Below are positions 47,471 to 56,084 of a stretch of DNA of 64,000 bases, one piece after another. Source of the stretch: Parvularcula sp. BBD 1991-13 (GTDB lineage Bacteria; Pseudomonadota; Alphaproteobacteria; Caulobacterales; Parvularculaceae); contig LYSZ01000003.1 of the NCBI GenBank assembly GCA_001657385.1, positions 359,306 to 423,305 on the forward strand. Direction: 5' to 3'. A model generated the notes under the pieces. That model was not told where the DNA came from. It did not search any database and saw only the letters and a program-made list of their open reading frames with translations. Positions within the stretch are counted from its first letter, which is position 1. Every line of letters begins with the position of its first letter. The translations under genes and the position numbers were made by a program.

Positions 47471-49048
47471 TTACGGCGCCGGCAACTGGTAGCCGACGCT
47501 CGCCGCCGGCCCCAACGGCAGCCCCAGCGCGACCCAGATCACCACCAGCGTCAAACCGCTCAGCATCAGGAAGATCGAGTACGGGATCATGGTCGCGGTC
47601 AGGCTGCCGAGCCCGAAATCCCTGTTCCAGCGCTGGCAGAAGGTGAGGATCAGCGGGAAATACACCATCAGCGGGGTGATGATGTTGGTCGCGCTGTCGC
47701 CGACGCGATAGGCCGCCGTCGTCATCTCCGGACTGACATTGAGCAGCATCAGCATCGGCACGAGCACCGGCGCCAGGAGCGCCCATTTCGCGCTCGCCGA
47801 GCCGACGAACAGGTTGACGAGCCCGGTCAGGAGGACAAGCAGGCCGAGCGTGATCGGCATCGGCAGGCCCGACGCCTTGATGCCGGCCGCGCCCTGCACC
47901 GCGAAGATGAGGCCGAGATTGGACCAGTTGAACATCGCCACGAAATGCGCCGCCGCGAAGGCGAGCACGAGATAATAGGCAAGATCGCCCATCGCCTCGG
48001 ACATCATCCGCACGACGTCGCGGTGCCCCTGCACCGTGCCCGCCACCTTGCCGTACGCCCAGCCGGCGGCCAGGAAGAGAATGAAAAAACCCGCCACCAG
48101 CGAACGGTAGAACGGCGTCAGGCGCGCTTCCGGATTGGGCGCGTCCTCGTCGATCAGCGGCGTTCCCGGGCCGACGGTGAAGAACACCCACAGCGCGCAC
48201 ACCGCAAGCCCGGCGTAAAGCGCGCGCATCAGGCCCTTTTTCTGCGCCGGCGTCAGCGGCTTGTCGCCATCCTTGATCATCTCCCCCGCCGGGCCGTCCG
48301 GCGCATAGGCGCCGAGGCGCGGCTCGACGATCCGGTCGGTGACGTACCAGATCGCCGGCAGGAACAGAAACGTCATGGCGGCGATGAAATACCAGTTGCC
48401 GGCGATGTTGGCGTCCCAGGCCGGGACCAGCGCCTCGGCCGCCTCCTCGGTGATGCCGAAAAGGAGCGCGTCGAGCTGTCCCGGCAGGAGGTTGGCCGAA
48501 AACCCGCCGGAAACCCCGGCGAAGGCCGCGGCGATGCCGGCCACGGGATGACGCCCCGCGGCGGCGAAAAGAACGCCGGCGAGCGGGATCAGCACCACAT
48601 AGGCGGCGTCCGCCGCGAGATTGCCGAGCATCGCCGCCAGCGCGACCATCGGCGTCAACAGGAAGATCGGCGCATTGCGCACGCCCGCGCGCATGGCCGT
48701 GCCGAAAAGTCCGGTGCGCTCGGCCACGCCGGCGCCGAGCATCACCACCAGCACATAGCCGAGCGGGTGGAAGTGCGTGAAGGTCGCGGGCATTTCCACC
48801 CACAGGCGCTGGATGTTCTCCGGCGAAAGGAGGCTCGTCGCCTGAATGATGTAGGCCTCGTTCGAGCCTTCCGCCTTCAGCGTCGGGTGCGGGGCCGAAT
48901 AGCCGAAGAGCGACGCCGCGACGCTGACGGCGACCAGTCCCAGAATCAGATAAAAGAAGATGAAAACCGGGTCGGGAAGCCTGTTTCCCGTCCGCTCGAT
49001 CCAGCCGAGAACGCCCTTTTGTCCTTCAGTCGCCGTCGCAGTCGCCAT
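47471..49048 (-). CDS. AbgT-family transporter
   Basis: 525 residues, polytopic inner-membrane protein of the AbgT family (p-aminobenzoyl-glutamate uptake, or sulfonamide efflux in some members). It shows GWIERTGNRLPDPVFIFFYLILGLV at the N-terminus, GVAERTGLFGTAMRAG, the FAGVSGGFSANLLPGQLDALLFG motif and GDSATNIITPLMVYFPLIL near the C-terminus. Divergent from an exported M20 hydrolase of AbgB type, which suggests a shared substrate. Confidence 0.94.
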   Translation of the reverse strand: MATATATEGQKGVLGWIERTGNRLPDPVFIFFYLILGLVAVSVAASLFGYSAPHPTLKAEGSNEAYIIQATSLLSPENIQRLWVEMPATFTHFHPLGYVLVVMLGAGVAERTGLFGTAMRAGVRNAPIFLLTPMVALAAMLGNLAADAAYVVLIPLAGVLFAAAGRHPVAGIAAAFAGVSGGFSANLLPGQLDALLFGITEEAAEALVPAWDANIAGNWYFIAAMTFLFLPAIWYVTDRIVEPRLGAYAPDGPAGEMIKDGDKPLTPAQKKGLMRALYAGLAVCALWVFFTVGPGTPLIDEDAPNPEARLTPFYRSLVAGFFILFLAAGWAYGKVAGTVQGHRDVVRMMSEAMGDLAYYLVLAFAAAHFVAMFNWSNLGLIFAVQGAAGIKASGLPMPITLGLLVLLTGLVNLFVGSASAKWALLAPVLVPMLMLLNVSPEMTTAAYRVGDSATNIITPLMVYFPLILTFCQRWNRDFGLGSLTATMIPYSIFLMLSGLTLVVIWVALGLPLGPAASVGYQLPAP

Positions 49049-49182
49049 AGCTTTATCTCCCGCATGGTTTTAGCGCGTGACTTTGGCGATTATTGCGTTT
49101 CAAATCAAATAAATCGCCGCGCCTTGCGCAGCGACGCCCAACCGCCGCCGGCAAGGCGGCGCCGACTGACCGGAGTTCCGCA

Positions 49183-50604
49183 ATGAAAAAACTGCTTCTT
49201 TCCGCCCTCGCCGCGCCGGCGCTCTTCTCCGCCGCGCTGGCCCAACCCGAAGAGGTCATGACCCGCATCGACGCGCGCTACGATCAGACCGCCGACATCG
49301 CCAGGAAACTCTGGGACTGGGCCGAGGTCGGCTATCAGGAGGAGCGCTCGTCGGCGCTGTTGCAGGAAACCCTGCGCGCCGAGGGCTTTGCGATCCGCAA
49401 GGGCGTCGCCGAAATCCCGACCGCCTTCGTCGCCGAATACGGGCGCGGCGGGCCGGTGATCGGCATCCTCGCCGAATACGACGCCCTGCCCGGCATCAAC
49501 CAGGACGCCAGCCCGGTGCGCGCGCCGATCGACGGCAAGGCTGCGGGCCACGCCTGCGGCCACCATCTCTTCGGCGCCGGCTCGGTCAGCGCCGCGATCG
49601 CCGTCAAGGAATGGCTGGCGGAGACCGGCGCCCCGGGGCGCATCCGGCTTTACGGCACCCCCGCGGAGGAAGGCGGCAGCGGCAAGGTCTACATGGTCCG
49701 CGCGGGGCTGTTCGACGACGTCGATTTCGCCCTGCACTGGCACCCCGGAGACGAAAACTCCGCGGCGGCGCGCACGAGCCTCGCCAACCGGTCGGCGAAG
49801 TTCCGCTTCAAGGGCGTGTCCGCCCACGCCGCCGGCGCGCCGGAAAAGGCGCGCTCCGCTCTCGACGGCGTCGAGGCCTTCAACATGATGGTCAACATGA
49901 TGCGTGAGCACGTGCCGCAGGACAGCCGCATCCACTATGTCATCACCGAGGGCGGCGAAGCCCCCAACGTCGTGCCCGATTTCGCGGAAGTGTTCTACTA
50001 TGTGCGCCATCCCAAGCCGTCCGGCGTCGACGCGATCTGGACGCGCATCGAGGACGCGGCCCGCGGCGCCGCCCTCGGCGCCGGCGTCGAGGTCGAATGG
50101 GAAGTCATTCACGGCAACAACCCCCTGCTCGTCAACGAAACGCTGGCGAAGATGATGGACGAAAAGCTGCGCGTCGTCGGCGGCGTTCAGTACACGGCGG
50201 AAGAACGAAAATTCGCCGAGGAGATCCGCAAGAGCTTCGACAATCCGGATCTGCCCCTGGGCAGCGAGGCGGAGATCCAGCCTTATTCGCGCTCTCTCGG
50301 TTACGGCTCGACCGATGTCGGCGACGTCTCCTACGCCGCGCCGACGGTGGGCCTTCGCACCGCCACCTGGGCGCCGGGCACGTCGGCCCACTCATGGCAG
50401 GCGGTCGCGGCCGGCGGCATGTCGATCGGCTTCAAGGGAACGCAGGTCGCGGCCAAGACCCTCGCCCTCGCCGCCATCGAGCTTTACGAGAACGAGGAAC
50501 TGCGCGAAGCCGCGCGGGCCGAGTTCGATGCGGCGCGGGGGCCGGACTATAAGTACACGTCCCTTCTCGGCGACCGCGAGCCGCCGCTCGATTACCGCAA
50601 ATAG
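49183..50604 (+). CDS. Exported M20-family amidohydrolase (AbgB-like)
   Basis: 473 residues. The N-terminal signal peptide is MKKLLLSALAAPALFSAALAQ. The M20D metal-binding motifs are GHACGHHLFGAG (about 121-132) and PAEEGGSGK; a bacterial-exopeptidase dimerisation insert follows. YGSTDVGDVSYAAPTVGLRTATW and HSWQAVA complete the set. Closest in style to the B subunit of p-aminobenzoyl-glutamate hydrolase. The signal peptide is noteworthy, since classic AbgB is cytoplasmic. Confidence 0.92.
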   Translation: MKKLLLSALAAPALFSAALAQPEEVMTRIDARYDQTADIARKLWDWAEVGYQEERSSALLQETLRAEGFAIRKGVAEIPTAFVAEYGRGGPVIGILAEYDALPGINQDASPVRAPIDGKAAGHACGHHLFGAGSVSAAIAVKEWLAETGAPGRIRLYGTPAEEGGSGKVYMVRAGLFDDVDFALHWHPGDENSAAARTSLANRSAKFRFKGVSAHAAGAPEKARSALDGVEAFNMMVNMMREHVPQDSRIHYVITEGGEAPNVVPDFAEVFYYVRHPKPSGVDAIWTRIEDAARGAALGAGVEVEWEVIHGNNPLLVNETLAKMMDEKLRVVGGVQYTAEERKFAEEIRKSFDNPDLPLGSEAEIQPYSRSLGYGSTDVGDVSYAAPTVGLRTATWAPGTSAHSWQAVAAGGMSIGFKGTQVAAKTLALAAIELYENEELREAARAEFDAARGPDYKYTSLLGDREPPLDYRK

Positions 50605-50675
50605 CGCCCCGCGCGCCAACCCGGCCGGGACGCGCGCGCCCTTAACGCCACAATACTGAATCAAGACGACGCCTT

Positions 50676-51206
50676 ATGGATATCCGCGACCTCCTTCTGC
50701 CCGGTTACAGTCAGATGCTTCGCGCCCTTTCCGGGCAGCTCGACAAGGCGCGAGAACAGCTTGAAGACGAAGGCAAACGCGCTGACGACTTGCTCGACGC
50801 GCGGATCGCCCCGGACATGTTTCCCCTGTCCTCGCAGGTGCAGTTCGTCTGTCTCCAGGCGGAGGAGGCGCGCGGGCGCCTGCTCGACGATCCCATCGAC
50901 GCGCCCAACGCGCCGCCAGAAACCCTCGCCGACGCCCAGGACATGATCGCCCGCGCCGTCGACCGGCTGGAGACCGCGTGCCAGGGCGATCCGCATAGCG
51001 ACGAACGCCGCATGATCGAACTGAAACTGCCGCGGGAAATGGTTTTCGATCTCGACCTCGCCGAATATGTGCGAAGCTGGGCTGCGCCGCAGTTCTATTT
51101 TCACCTCGTCGCCGCCTACGCCATCATGCGCCATCACGGCGTCGCCCTGGGCAAACCCGACTACGTCCCGCACATGTTCGGCTTTCTGCGCGGCGGCGCG
51201 TCCTAG
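50676..51206 (+). CDS. DUF1993-family protein
   Basis: A 176-residue protein with the DUF1993 hallmarks: SQMLRALSGQLDKA near the N-terminus, MFPLSSQVQFVCLQAEEARGRL in the first third, and APQFYFHLVAAYAIMRHHGVALGKPDYVPHMFG at the end. It is predicted to be a four-helix DinB-like bundle. Function unknown. It ends 11 bp before the flavoprotein gene and is likely co-transcribed. Confidence 0.92.
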   Translation: MDIRDLLLPGYSQMLRALSGQLDKAREQLEDEGKRADDLLDARIAPDMFPLSSQVQFVCLQAEEARGRLLDDPIDAPNAPPETLADAQDMIARAVDRLETACQGDPHSDERRMIELKLPREMVFDLDLAEYVRSWAAPQFYFHLVAAYAIMRHHGVALGKPDYVPHMFGFLRGGAS

Positions 51207-51217
51207 CGCCCGGTGCG

Positions 51218-52441
51218 ATGACCGCGACACGGGACGAGCTTGACGTCATCGTCATCGGCGCGGGGGCGGCGGGGCTTTTTTTCGCGGCGGAAGCGGCCCG
51301 GCGCGGACGCCGTGTCGCCGCCCTCGATCATGCGGCGAAGCTGGGCGAAAAGATCCGCATTTCCGGCGGCGGACGGTGCAATTTCACCAATATCCACGCG
51401 GCGCCGGAGCACTTCCTGTCGGAGACTCCGAAATTCTGCATCTCCGCCCTGCGCGGCTTCACCCCGCGCGATTTCATCGCCCGCGTCGACGCGGCGGGGA
51501 TCGGCTGGCACGAGAAAAAGCTGGGGCAGCTTTTCTGCAATGACAGCGCGCAGGCGATCATCGACATGCTCGTCGCCGGCTGCCGCGGCGCCGGGGCGGC
51601 GCTGCATACGCACGTTCATGTGGCCGGCGTGGCGAAGGACGGCGACGCGTTCCGCGTCGACACGGACCGGGGCGCGTGGCGCGGGCGCCGGCTGGTGATC
51701 GCGACGGGCGGCAAGTCGATCCCCAAGATCGGCGCCACCGGGTTCGGATACCGCATCGCGGAGCAGTTCGGCCTGGCGGTCGTCGAGCCGCGTCCCGCCC
51801 TCGTCCCGCTCTCCTTCGAGGGCGATGTGAGGGAGATGGCGAGGGACCTCGCCGGCGTTTCCATCGACGCCAGCGTGTCGGCGGTCCCCGCCGCCGGCGC
51901 CGGCCGGCGCCGCCCCCGCCCGCCTGTCTTTCGCGACGGCTTTCTGTTCACCCATCGCGGCCTTTCCGGTCCGTCGATCCTGCAAACCTCAAGCTACTGG
52001 CGCGAGGGCGAGCCGGTGCGCATCGACCTGTCGCCTACGGACGACCTGTTCGAGGCGCTGAAGGCGCGCCGCGCCATCGCCGGGAAGACCGCTTTTCAGA
52101 CCGCCCTTGGGGAAACCCTGCCCCGGCGGCTGGCCCAGCGGCTCTGCGAGCGGCGGGGCTGGCGCGGCAATCTCGCCGACTGGTCCGACGCCAGGCTGAA
52201 AGCGGCGGCGGCGGCGCTGCATGACTGGGAGGTCGCGCCGTCAGGCTCGGAGGGATACCGCACGGCGGAAGTGACCCTGGGCGGCGTCAGCGTCGAAGCG
52301 CTCCACTCAAGGACCATGGAGGTCAAATCCGTACCCGGTCTTTTTTTCATCGGCGAGGTGGTCGACGTCACCGGCTGGCTCGGCGGGTACAATTTCCAGT
52401 GGGCCTGGGCCTCGGCCCATGCGGCGGCCCAGGCGGTCTGA
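51218..52441 (+). CDS. BaiN/HI0933-family NAD(P)/FAD-dependent oxidoreductase
   Basis: 407 residues. The Rossmann motif VIGAGAAGLFFAAEAA is at the N-terminus, followed by the family signature KIRISGGGRCNFTN. ATGGKSIPKIGATGFGY and the C-terminal TLGGVSVEALHSRTMEVKSVPGLFFIGEVVDVTG also match HI0933-like proteins. The substrate is unknown for most of the family. Follows the DUF1993 gene by 11 bp. Confidence 0.94.
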   Translation: MTATRDELDVIVIGAGAAGLFFAAEAARRGRRVAALDHAAKLGEKIRISGGGRCNFTNIHAAPEHFLSETPKFCISALRGFTPRDFIARVDAAGIGWHEKKLGQLFCNDSAQAIIDMLVAGCRGAGAALHTHVHVAGVAKDGDAFRVDTDRGAWRGRRLVIATGGKSIPKIGATGFGYRIAEQFGLAVVEPRPALVPLSFEGDVREMARDLAGVSIDASVSAVPAAGAGRRRPRPPVFRDGFLFTHRGLSGPSILQTSSYWREGEPVRIDLSPTDDLFEALKARRAIAGKTAFQTALGETLPRRLAQRLCERRGWRGNLADWSDARLKAAAAALHDWEVAPSGSEGYRTAEVTLGGVSVEALHSRTMEVKSVPGLFFIGEVVDVTGWLGGYNFQWAWASAHAAAQAV

Positions 52442-52515
52442 CGTCTCGGACAGTCATGCTGAAACGGCGCCGTTCCTTGAAGAACGGGGCGGTTCGGGGC
52501 GATGCATCAGGGATT

Positions 52516-53415
52516 TTAGCGCAGCCCACGGACAAGCGCCTCGGCGCTGTCATATCGCGGCCAGTCCGCCGCCTGGTGGCGGAACCAGGTGGTCTGGCGC
52601 TTGGCGAAGCGCCTTGTGTTCTGCTGCAACCGCGCCAGGGCGTCTCCGCGCGACATCTCCCCGCGCAACAGACCGGCGATTTCCGGCACGCCGAGGGCTT
52701 TCATCACCGGCAGCGCCGGATCGAGCCCGCGCGCCAGGAGCGCGCGCACCTCCTCGACCGCGCCCGCCTCCAGCATCGACGCGGCGCGCGCGTCGCAGCG
52801 GGCGTAGAGCGTCTCGCGCGGCGGGTCGATCATCGCCCTGACCACGGGGCCGTCGATCAGCGGCGCGCGCGGCAGGGACTGGAAATGCGACAGGGGCTCG
52901 CCCGTCGCCTCGACCACTTCCCACGCCCGCAACAGACGCTGGGCGTCGCCGTCGGGCAGGCGCGCCATCGCCGGGTCGCGCGCGACGACCTCCTCGCGGA
53001 AGGCGGCCGCCCCCAGCCTCTCGCGCCGGGCCTGCGCCGCCGCGCGGATCTCGGGCGGCGTTTCCGGGATCGGCGAAAGCCCCTCCGCGAGCGCCCGGAA
53101 ATAAAGCCCGGAGCCGCCCACGAGGACGGGCCGCTTTCCCCGCGCAAGGATGTCGGCGACGACCCCCGCGGCCATGCGCGCCCAGCGCCCGGCGGAACAT
53201 CGCTCGGCGCCGTCAAGAAGGCCGTAGAGGCGATGCGGCGCGGCCCGTTCGTCGGCGGGGGTCGGCCGCGCGGTGACGATGCGCAGATCGCGATAGACCT
53301 GCATCGCGTCGGCGTTGACGATTTCCCCGTTCATCTCCCGCGCCAGCGCCAGCGCCGCCGCCGACTTGCCTGAAGCGGTGGGGCCTGCGATAAACAGCGT
53401 CGCGCATTCATTCAT
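52516..53415 (-). CDS. miaA: tRNA dimethylallyltransferase
   Basis: Adds the isopentenyl group to A37 of tRNAs that read UNN codons. 299 residues with P-loop AGPTASGKSAAALALA, NADAMQVYRDLRIVTARP, LVGGSGLYFRAL, MKALGVPEIAGLL and QQNTRRFAKRQTTWFR. The ATG (complement of 53413-53415) lies only 19 bp from the serB start on the other strand. A longer open frame upstream is antisense to serB. Confidence 0.96.
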   Translation of the reverse strand: MNECATLFIAGPTASGKSAAALALAREMNGEIVNADAMQVYRDLRIVTARPTPADERAAPHRLYGLLDGAERCSAGRWARMAAGVVADILARGKRPVLVGGSGLYFRALAEGLSPIPETPPEIRAAAQARRERLGAAAFREEVVARDPAMARLPDGDAQRLLRAWEVVEATGEPLSHFQSLPRAPLIDGPVVRAMIDPPRETLYARCDARAASMLEAGAVEEVRALLARGLDPALPVMKALGVPEIAGLLRGEMSRGDALARLQQNTRRFAKRQTTWFRHQAADWPRYDSAEALVRGLR

Positions 53416-53434
53416 GGGAGTATTCCGTACCCGT

Positions 53435-54319
53435 ATGGCTTTTGTTCTCTCCGTCATCGCCGACCCGGCCGCGCCCGCCGTCGATCCGTCGCTTGTCGCG
53501 TCACTTTTCGGTTCGGTCAAGGCGGGCGAGATGCGCCTGCTGGCCGAGGGCGGCGCCTGGGAAGCGCCCATGGAGACCGCGCCCGGCGCGGAGACCCTTG
53601 CCGGGCTGCGCCAACGGGCGGGCGACGCGCCCCTCGACATCAACGTCGTCAGCGCGGAAAACCGCCGCAAGAAGCTGCTGATCGCGGACATGGACTCCAC
53701 CGTGATCCAGCAGGAATGCATCGACGAGCTTGCCGAACACGCCGGCAAGCGGGCTGAAATCTCCGCGATCACCGAACAGGCCATGCGCGGCGATCTGGAT
53801 TTCGAGGAAGCGCTGAAAGCGCGGGTCGGCATGCTGGCGGACCTGCCCGAAACGGTCCTTGCACAAACCTTCGAGGAGCGCATCGCCCTCACCCCCGGCG
53901 CCCGCGCCCTGGTGTGGACGATGAACGCCGACGGCGCCGTGACGGCGCTTGTCTCCGGCGGCTTCACGTATTTTACCGAGCGGGTTGCCGGCGCCGCGGG
54001 CTTTCACCATCACCAGGCCAATACGCTGTTCATCAGGGACGGGCGCCTCACCGGCGCCGTCGCGGAACCGATCCTGGGGCGCGAGGCGAAGCGGGAGGCG
54101 CTCATGCGGCTGTCGGCCGAAAACGGCGTCGCGCCCGAAGACACGCTCGCCGTCGGCGACGGCGCGAACGACCTGTCGATGCTGGAGGCCGCCGGGCTCG
54201 GCGTCGCGTTTCACGCCAAGCCCGCCGTCGCAGACGCGGCCCATGCGCGCATCGACCATGGCGACCTGACGGCGCTGCTCTATCTGCAAGGCGTTCCGCA
54301 ATCGGCGTTTGTCGAGTAG
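53435..54319 (+). CDS. serB: Phosphoserine phosphatase
   Basis: Last step of serine synthesis. 294 residues. After an N-terminal region of about 80 residues comes the HAD phosphatase domain: LIADMDSTVIQQECIDELA (nucleophile Asp in DMDST), VSGGFTYFTERVAG and VGDGANDLSMLEAAGLGVAFHAKP. I chose ATG 53435 (MAFVLSVIAD). An in-frame ATG at 53414 would overlap the miaA start codon on the other strand. miaA-serB divergence is common in alphaproteobacteria. Confidence 0.95.
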   Translation: MAFVLSVIADPAAPAVDPSLVASLFGSVKAGEMRLLAEGGAWEAPMETAPGAETLAGLRQRAGDAPLDINVVSAENRRKKLLIADMDSTVIQQECIDELAEHAGKRAEISAITEQAMRGDLDFEEALKARVGMLADLPETVLAQTFEERIALTPGARALVWTMNADGAVTALVSGGFTYFTERVAGAAGFHHHQANTLFIRDGRLTGAVAEPILGREAKREALMRLSAENGVAPEDTLAVGDGANDLSMLEAAGLGVAFHAKPAVADAAHARIDHGDLTALLYLQGVPQSAFVE

Positions 54320-54429
54320 GGATCAGGCTTCGGATATCGCGGCGGAACGGAGCGTCCCGAATTTCCGTCCCCTGACCGTCAATCTCCGCTCCCCGTCCGG
54401 AGCCAATTGCGTTCGACCCGATCGCGTTG

Positions 54430-54483
54430 GCTCAGGTCACCATCGCTCCGGTCAAAATCGGCTCCGGTGACCATGGGCTCCGG
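54430..54483. repeat. Imperfect 15/16-bp tandem repeat between serB and the DegP-like gene
   Basis: Successive units start GCTCAGGTCACCATC, GCTCCGGTCAAAATCG and GCTCCGGTGACCATGG, then GCTCCGGCTTC. Non-coding, within the 225-bp convergent gap. Confidence 0.8.
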
Positions 54484-54544
54484 CTTCTCAACCGGCGCGC
54501 CAGCGAACCGCAACACCGGCAGCCCGCTTTTGCTGCAACACGCC

Positions 54545-55942
54545 CTAGGGCCTCAGCGATTCGTAGAACAGCATGTCGCCGCGCTGTACATAGATCTGCA
54601 CCGGCCCGCTGTTGAGATTGCGCAGCTTGCTGAGCTTGTCCACCGCGGCTTCCGGACGCGACACGCGCTCCCAGCCGATCTCGATGATAACGTCGCCCGG
54701 CTGGAGGATGATCGCCGCCGGACTTTCCGGATCGACGGCGGTGACGACCACGCCCTCGATGTTCGTCGGCAGGCCATAGGCGCGCTTGATCTCGTCGGTC
54801 GGCTCCTGCAGCGTCAGCCCCGATCCCTGCGCCGCGCTCGCCGGCAGGGGCATGTCCGCCGCGGCGAGCTGACGCGTCTCACGGCGCTCCACCTTGACGT
54901 TGAGGGTCACCCGCTCGCCTTCGCGCAGGATCACCATCTGCGCGCGCGAGCCGACGGGCGTATCCGCCACCGCGCGGGTAAGATCGCGCACGGTCTCGAT
55001 CGGGCGGCGGTTGAACTCAAGGATCACGTCGTTGGCGTTGACGCCGGCAAGCGAGGCCGGACTGTTGGGGCGCACCACCGTCACCACCGCGCCGCGCGGA
55101 TTTTCAAGACCGAGGGTGGCGGCGAGGGACGGCGTGACGTCGTCGATAGACACGCCCAGCCAGCCGCGCCGCGTTTCGCCGTATTCGACAAGCTGCGCGA
55201 TCACCGACTGCGCCAGGTCCGAGGGCACCGCGAAACCGACGCCCACCGACCCGCCGGTCTGGGAGTAGATCGCCGTGTTGACGCCGATCACCCTCCCGGT
55301 CATGTCGAACAGCGGTCCGCCCGAATTGCCGCGGTTAATGGCGGCGTCGGTCTGGATATAGTCGTCGTAATTGCCGGAATTGATGTCGCGATTGCGCGCG
55401 GAGACGATGCCGACCGTCACCGAGCCGCCGAGGCCGAACGGATTGCCGACCGCGATCACCCAGTCGCCGACGCGCGCGCGGTCGAGACCGCCGAATTCCA
55501 CGTACGGAAAGCGGACGTCGGCCTGCACCTGGAGCACCGCCAGATCGGTCTCCCGGTCGCGCCCGCGCACGGTGGCGCGGAACTCGCGGCCGTCATTGAG
55601 GGTGACGGTGATCTCGTCCGCATTGTCGATCACGTGGTTGTTGGTGACGATGACGCCGGAATGATCGATGATGAAGCCGGAGCCGAGCGACACCGCCGGC
55701 CGGCCGAACTTGCGCTGAAGCGGCGCCAGCTCGCCGCTGGCCCCCCCGCCGTTCACGCTTTGCGAGGACGAGATGTTCACCACCGCCGGGGTCAGTTTTT
55801 CGGCGAGGTCGGCAAAGCTGTCCGGCGCGCCGCGCGCATGGGCCGGCCCGGCGGCGGCGCCCGCGAGCGTCATCCCGGCAAGCGCCGTGAACGCCGCTGC
55901 GGCCAGTCCGTAAAGCGTTTGCGATAATCCCGATCGACCCAT
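54545..55942 (-). CDS. DegP/HtrA-type periplasmic serine protease (Do-like)
   Basis: 465 residues from the ATG at 55942 (GGAG upstream). Signal peptide with TLYGLAAAAFTALAGMTLAGAAAG. The trypsin-like domain has its triad in TNNHVIDNADE (His), TDLAVLQV (Asp) and GNSGGPLFD (Ser). Two PDZ domains follow (RRGWLGVSIDDVTPSLA..., and AYGLPTNIEGVVVTAVDPESPAA...). Expected role: periplasmic protein quality control. It lies directly downstream of hflK-hflC on the same strand, as in many proteobacteria. Confidence 0.95.
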   Translation of the reverse strand: MGRSGLSQTLYGLAAAAFTALAGMTLAGAAAGPAHARGAPDSFADLAEKLTPAVVNISSSQSVNGGGASGELAPLQRKFGRPAVSLGSGFIIDHSGVIVTNNHVIDNADEITVTLNDGREFRATVRGRDRETDLAVLQVQADVRFPYVEFGGLDRARVGDWVIAVGNPFGLGGSVTVGIVSARNRDINSGNYDDYIQTDAAINRGNSGGPLFDMTGRVIGVNTAIYSQTGGSVGVGFAVPSDLAQSVIAQLVEYGETRRGWLGVSIDDVTPSLAATLGLENPRGAVVTVVRPNSPASLAGVNANDVILEFNRRPIETVRDLTRAVADTPVGSRAQMVILREGERVTLNVKVERRETRQLAAADMPLPASAAQGSGLTLQEPTDEIKRAYGLPTNIEGVVVTAVDPESPAAIILQPGDVIIEIGWERVSRPEAAVDKLSKLRNLNSGPVQIYVQRGDMLFYESLRP

Positions 55943-56084
55943 TGAAGTCTCCACCGTCGCCGACGAATTCTGGTCCCGAGGGACCCTATCCCAAACAGGT
56001 TAACGCAACCGGTGAGAACGGCAAGCCGGCGCCGGCCCTTTCGCGCCCCGCCGCGAGGCGGCGCGCGAAAGGCGTCGGACAGCT

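Noticed and set aside
52468..52490. Terminator after the BaiN-like gene
   Set aside because: A CCGTTC/GAACGG hairpin is present but no T-tract follows on either strand.
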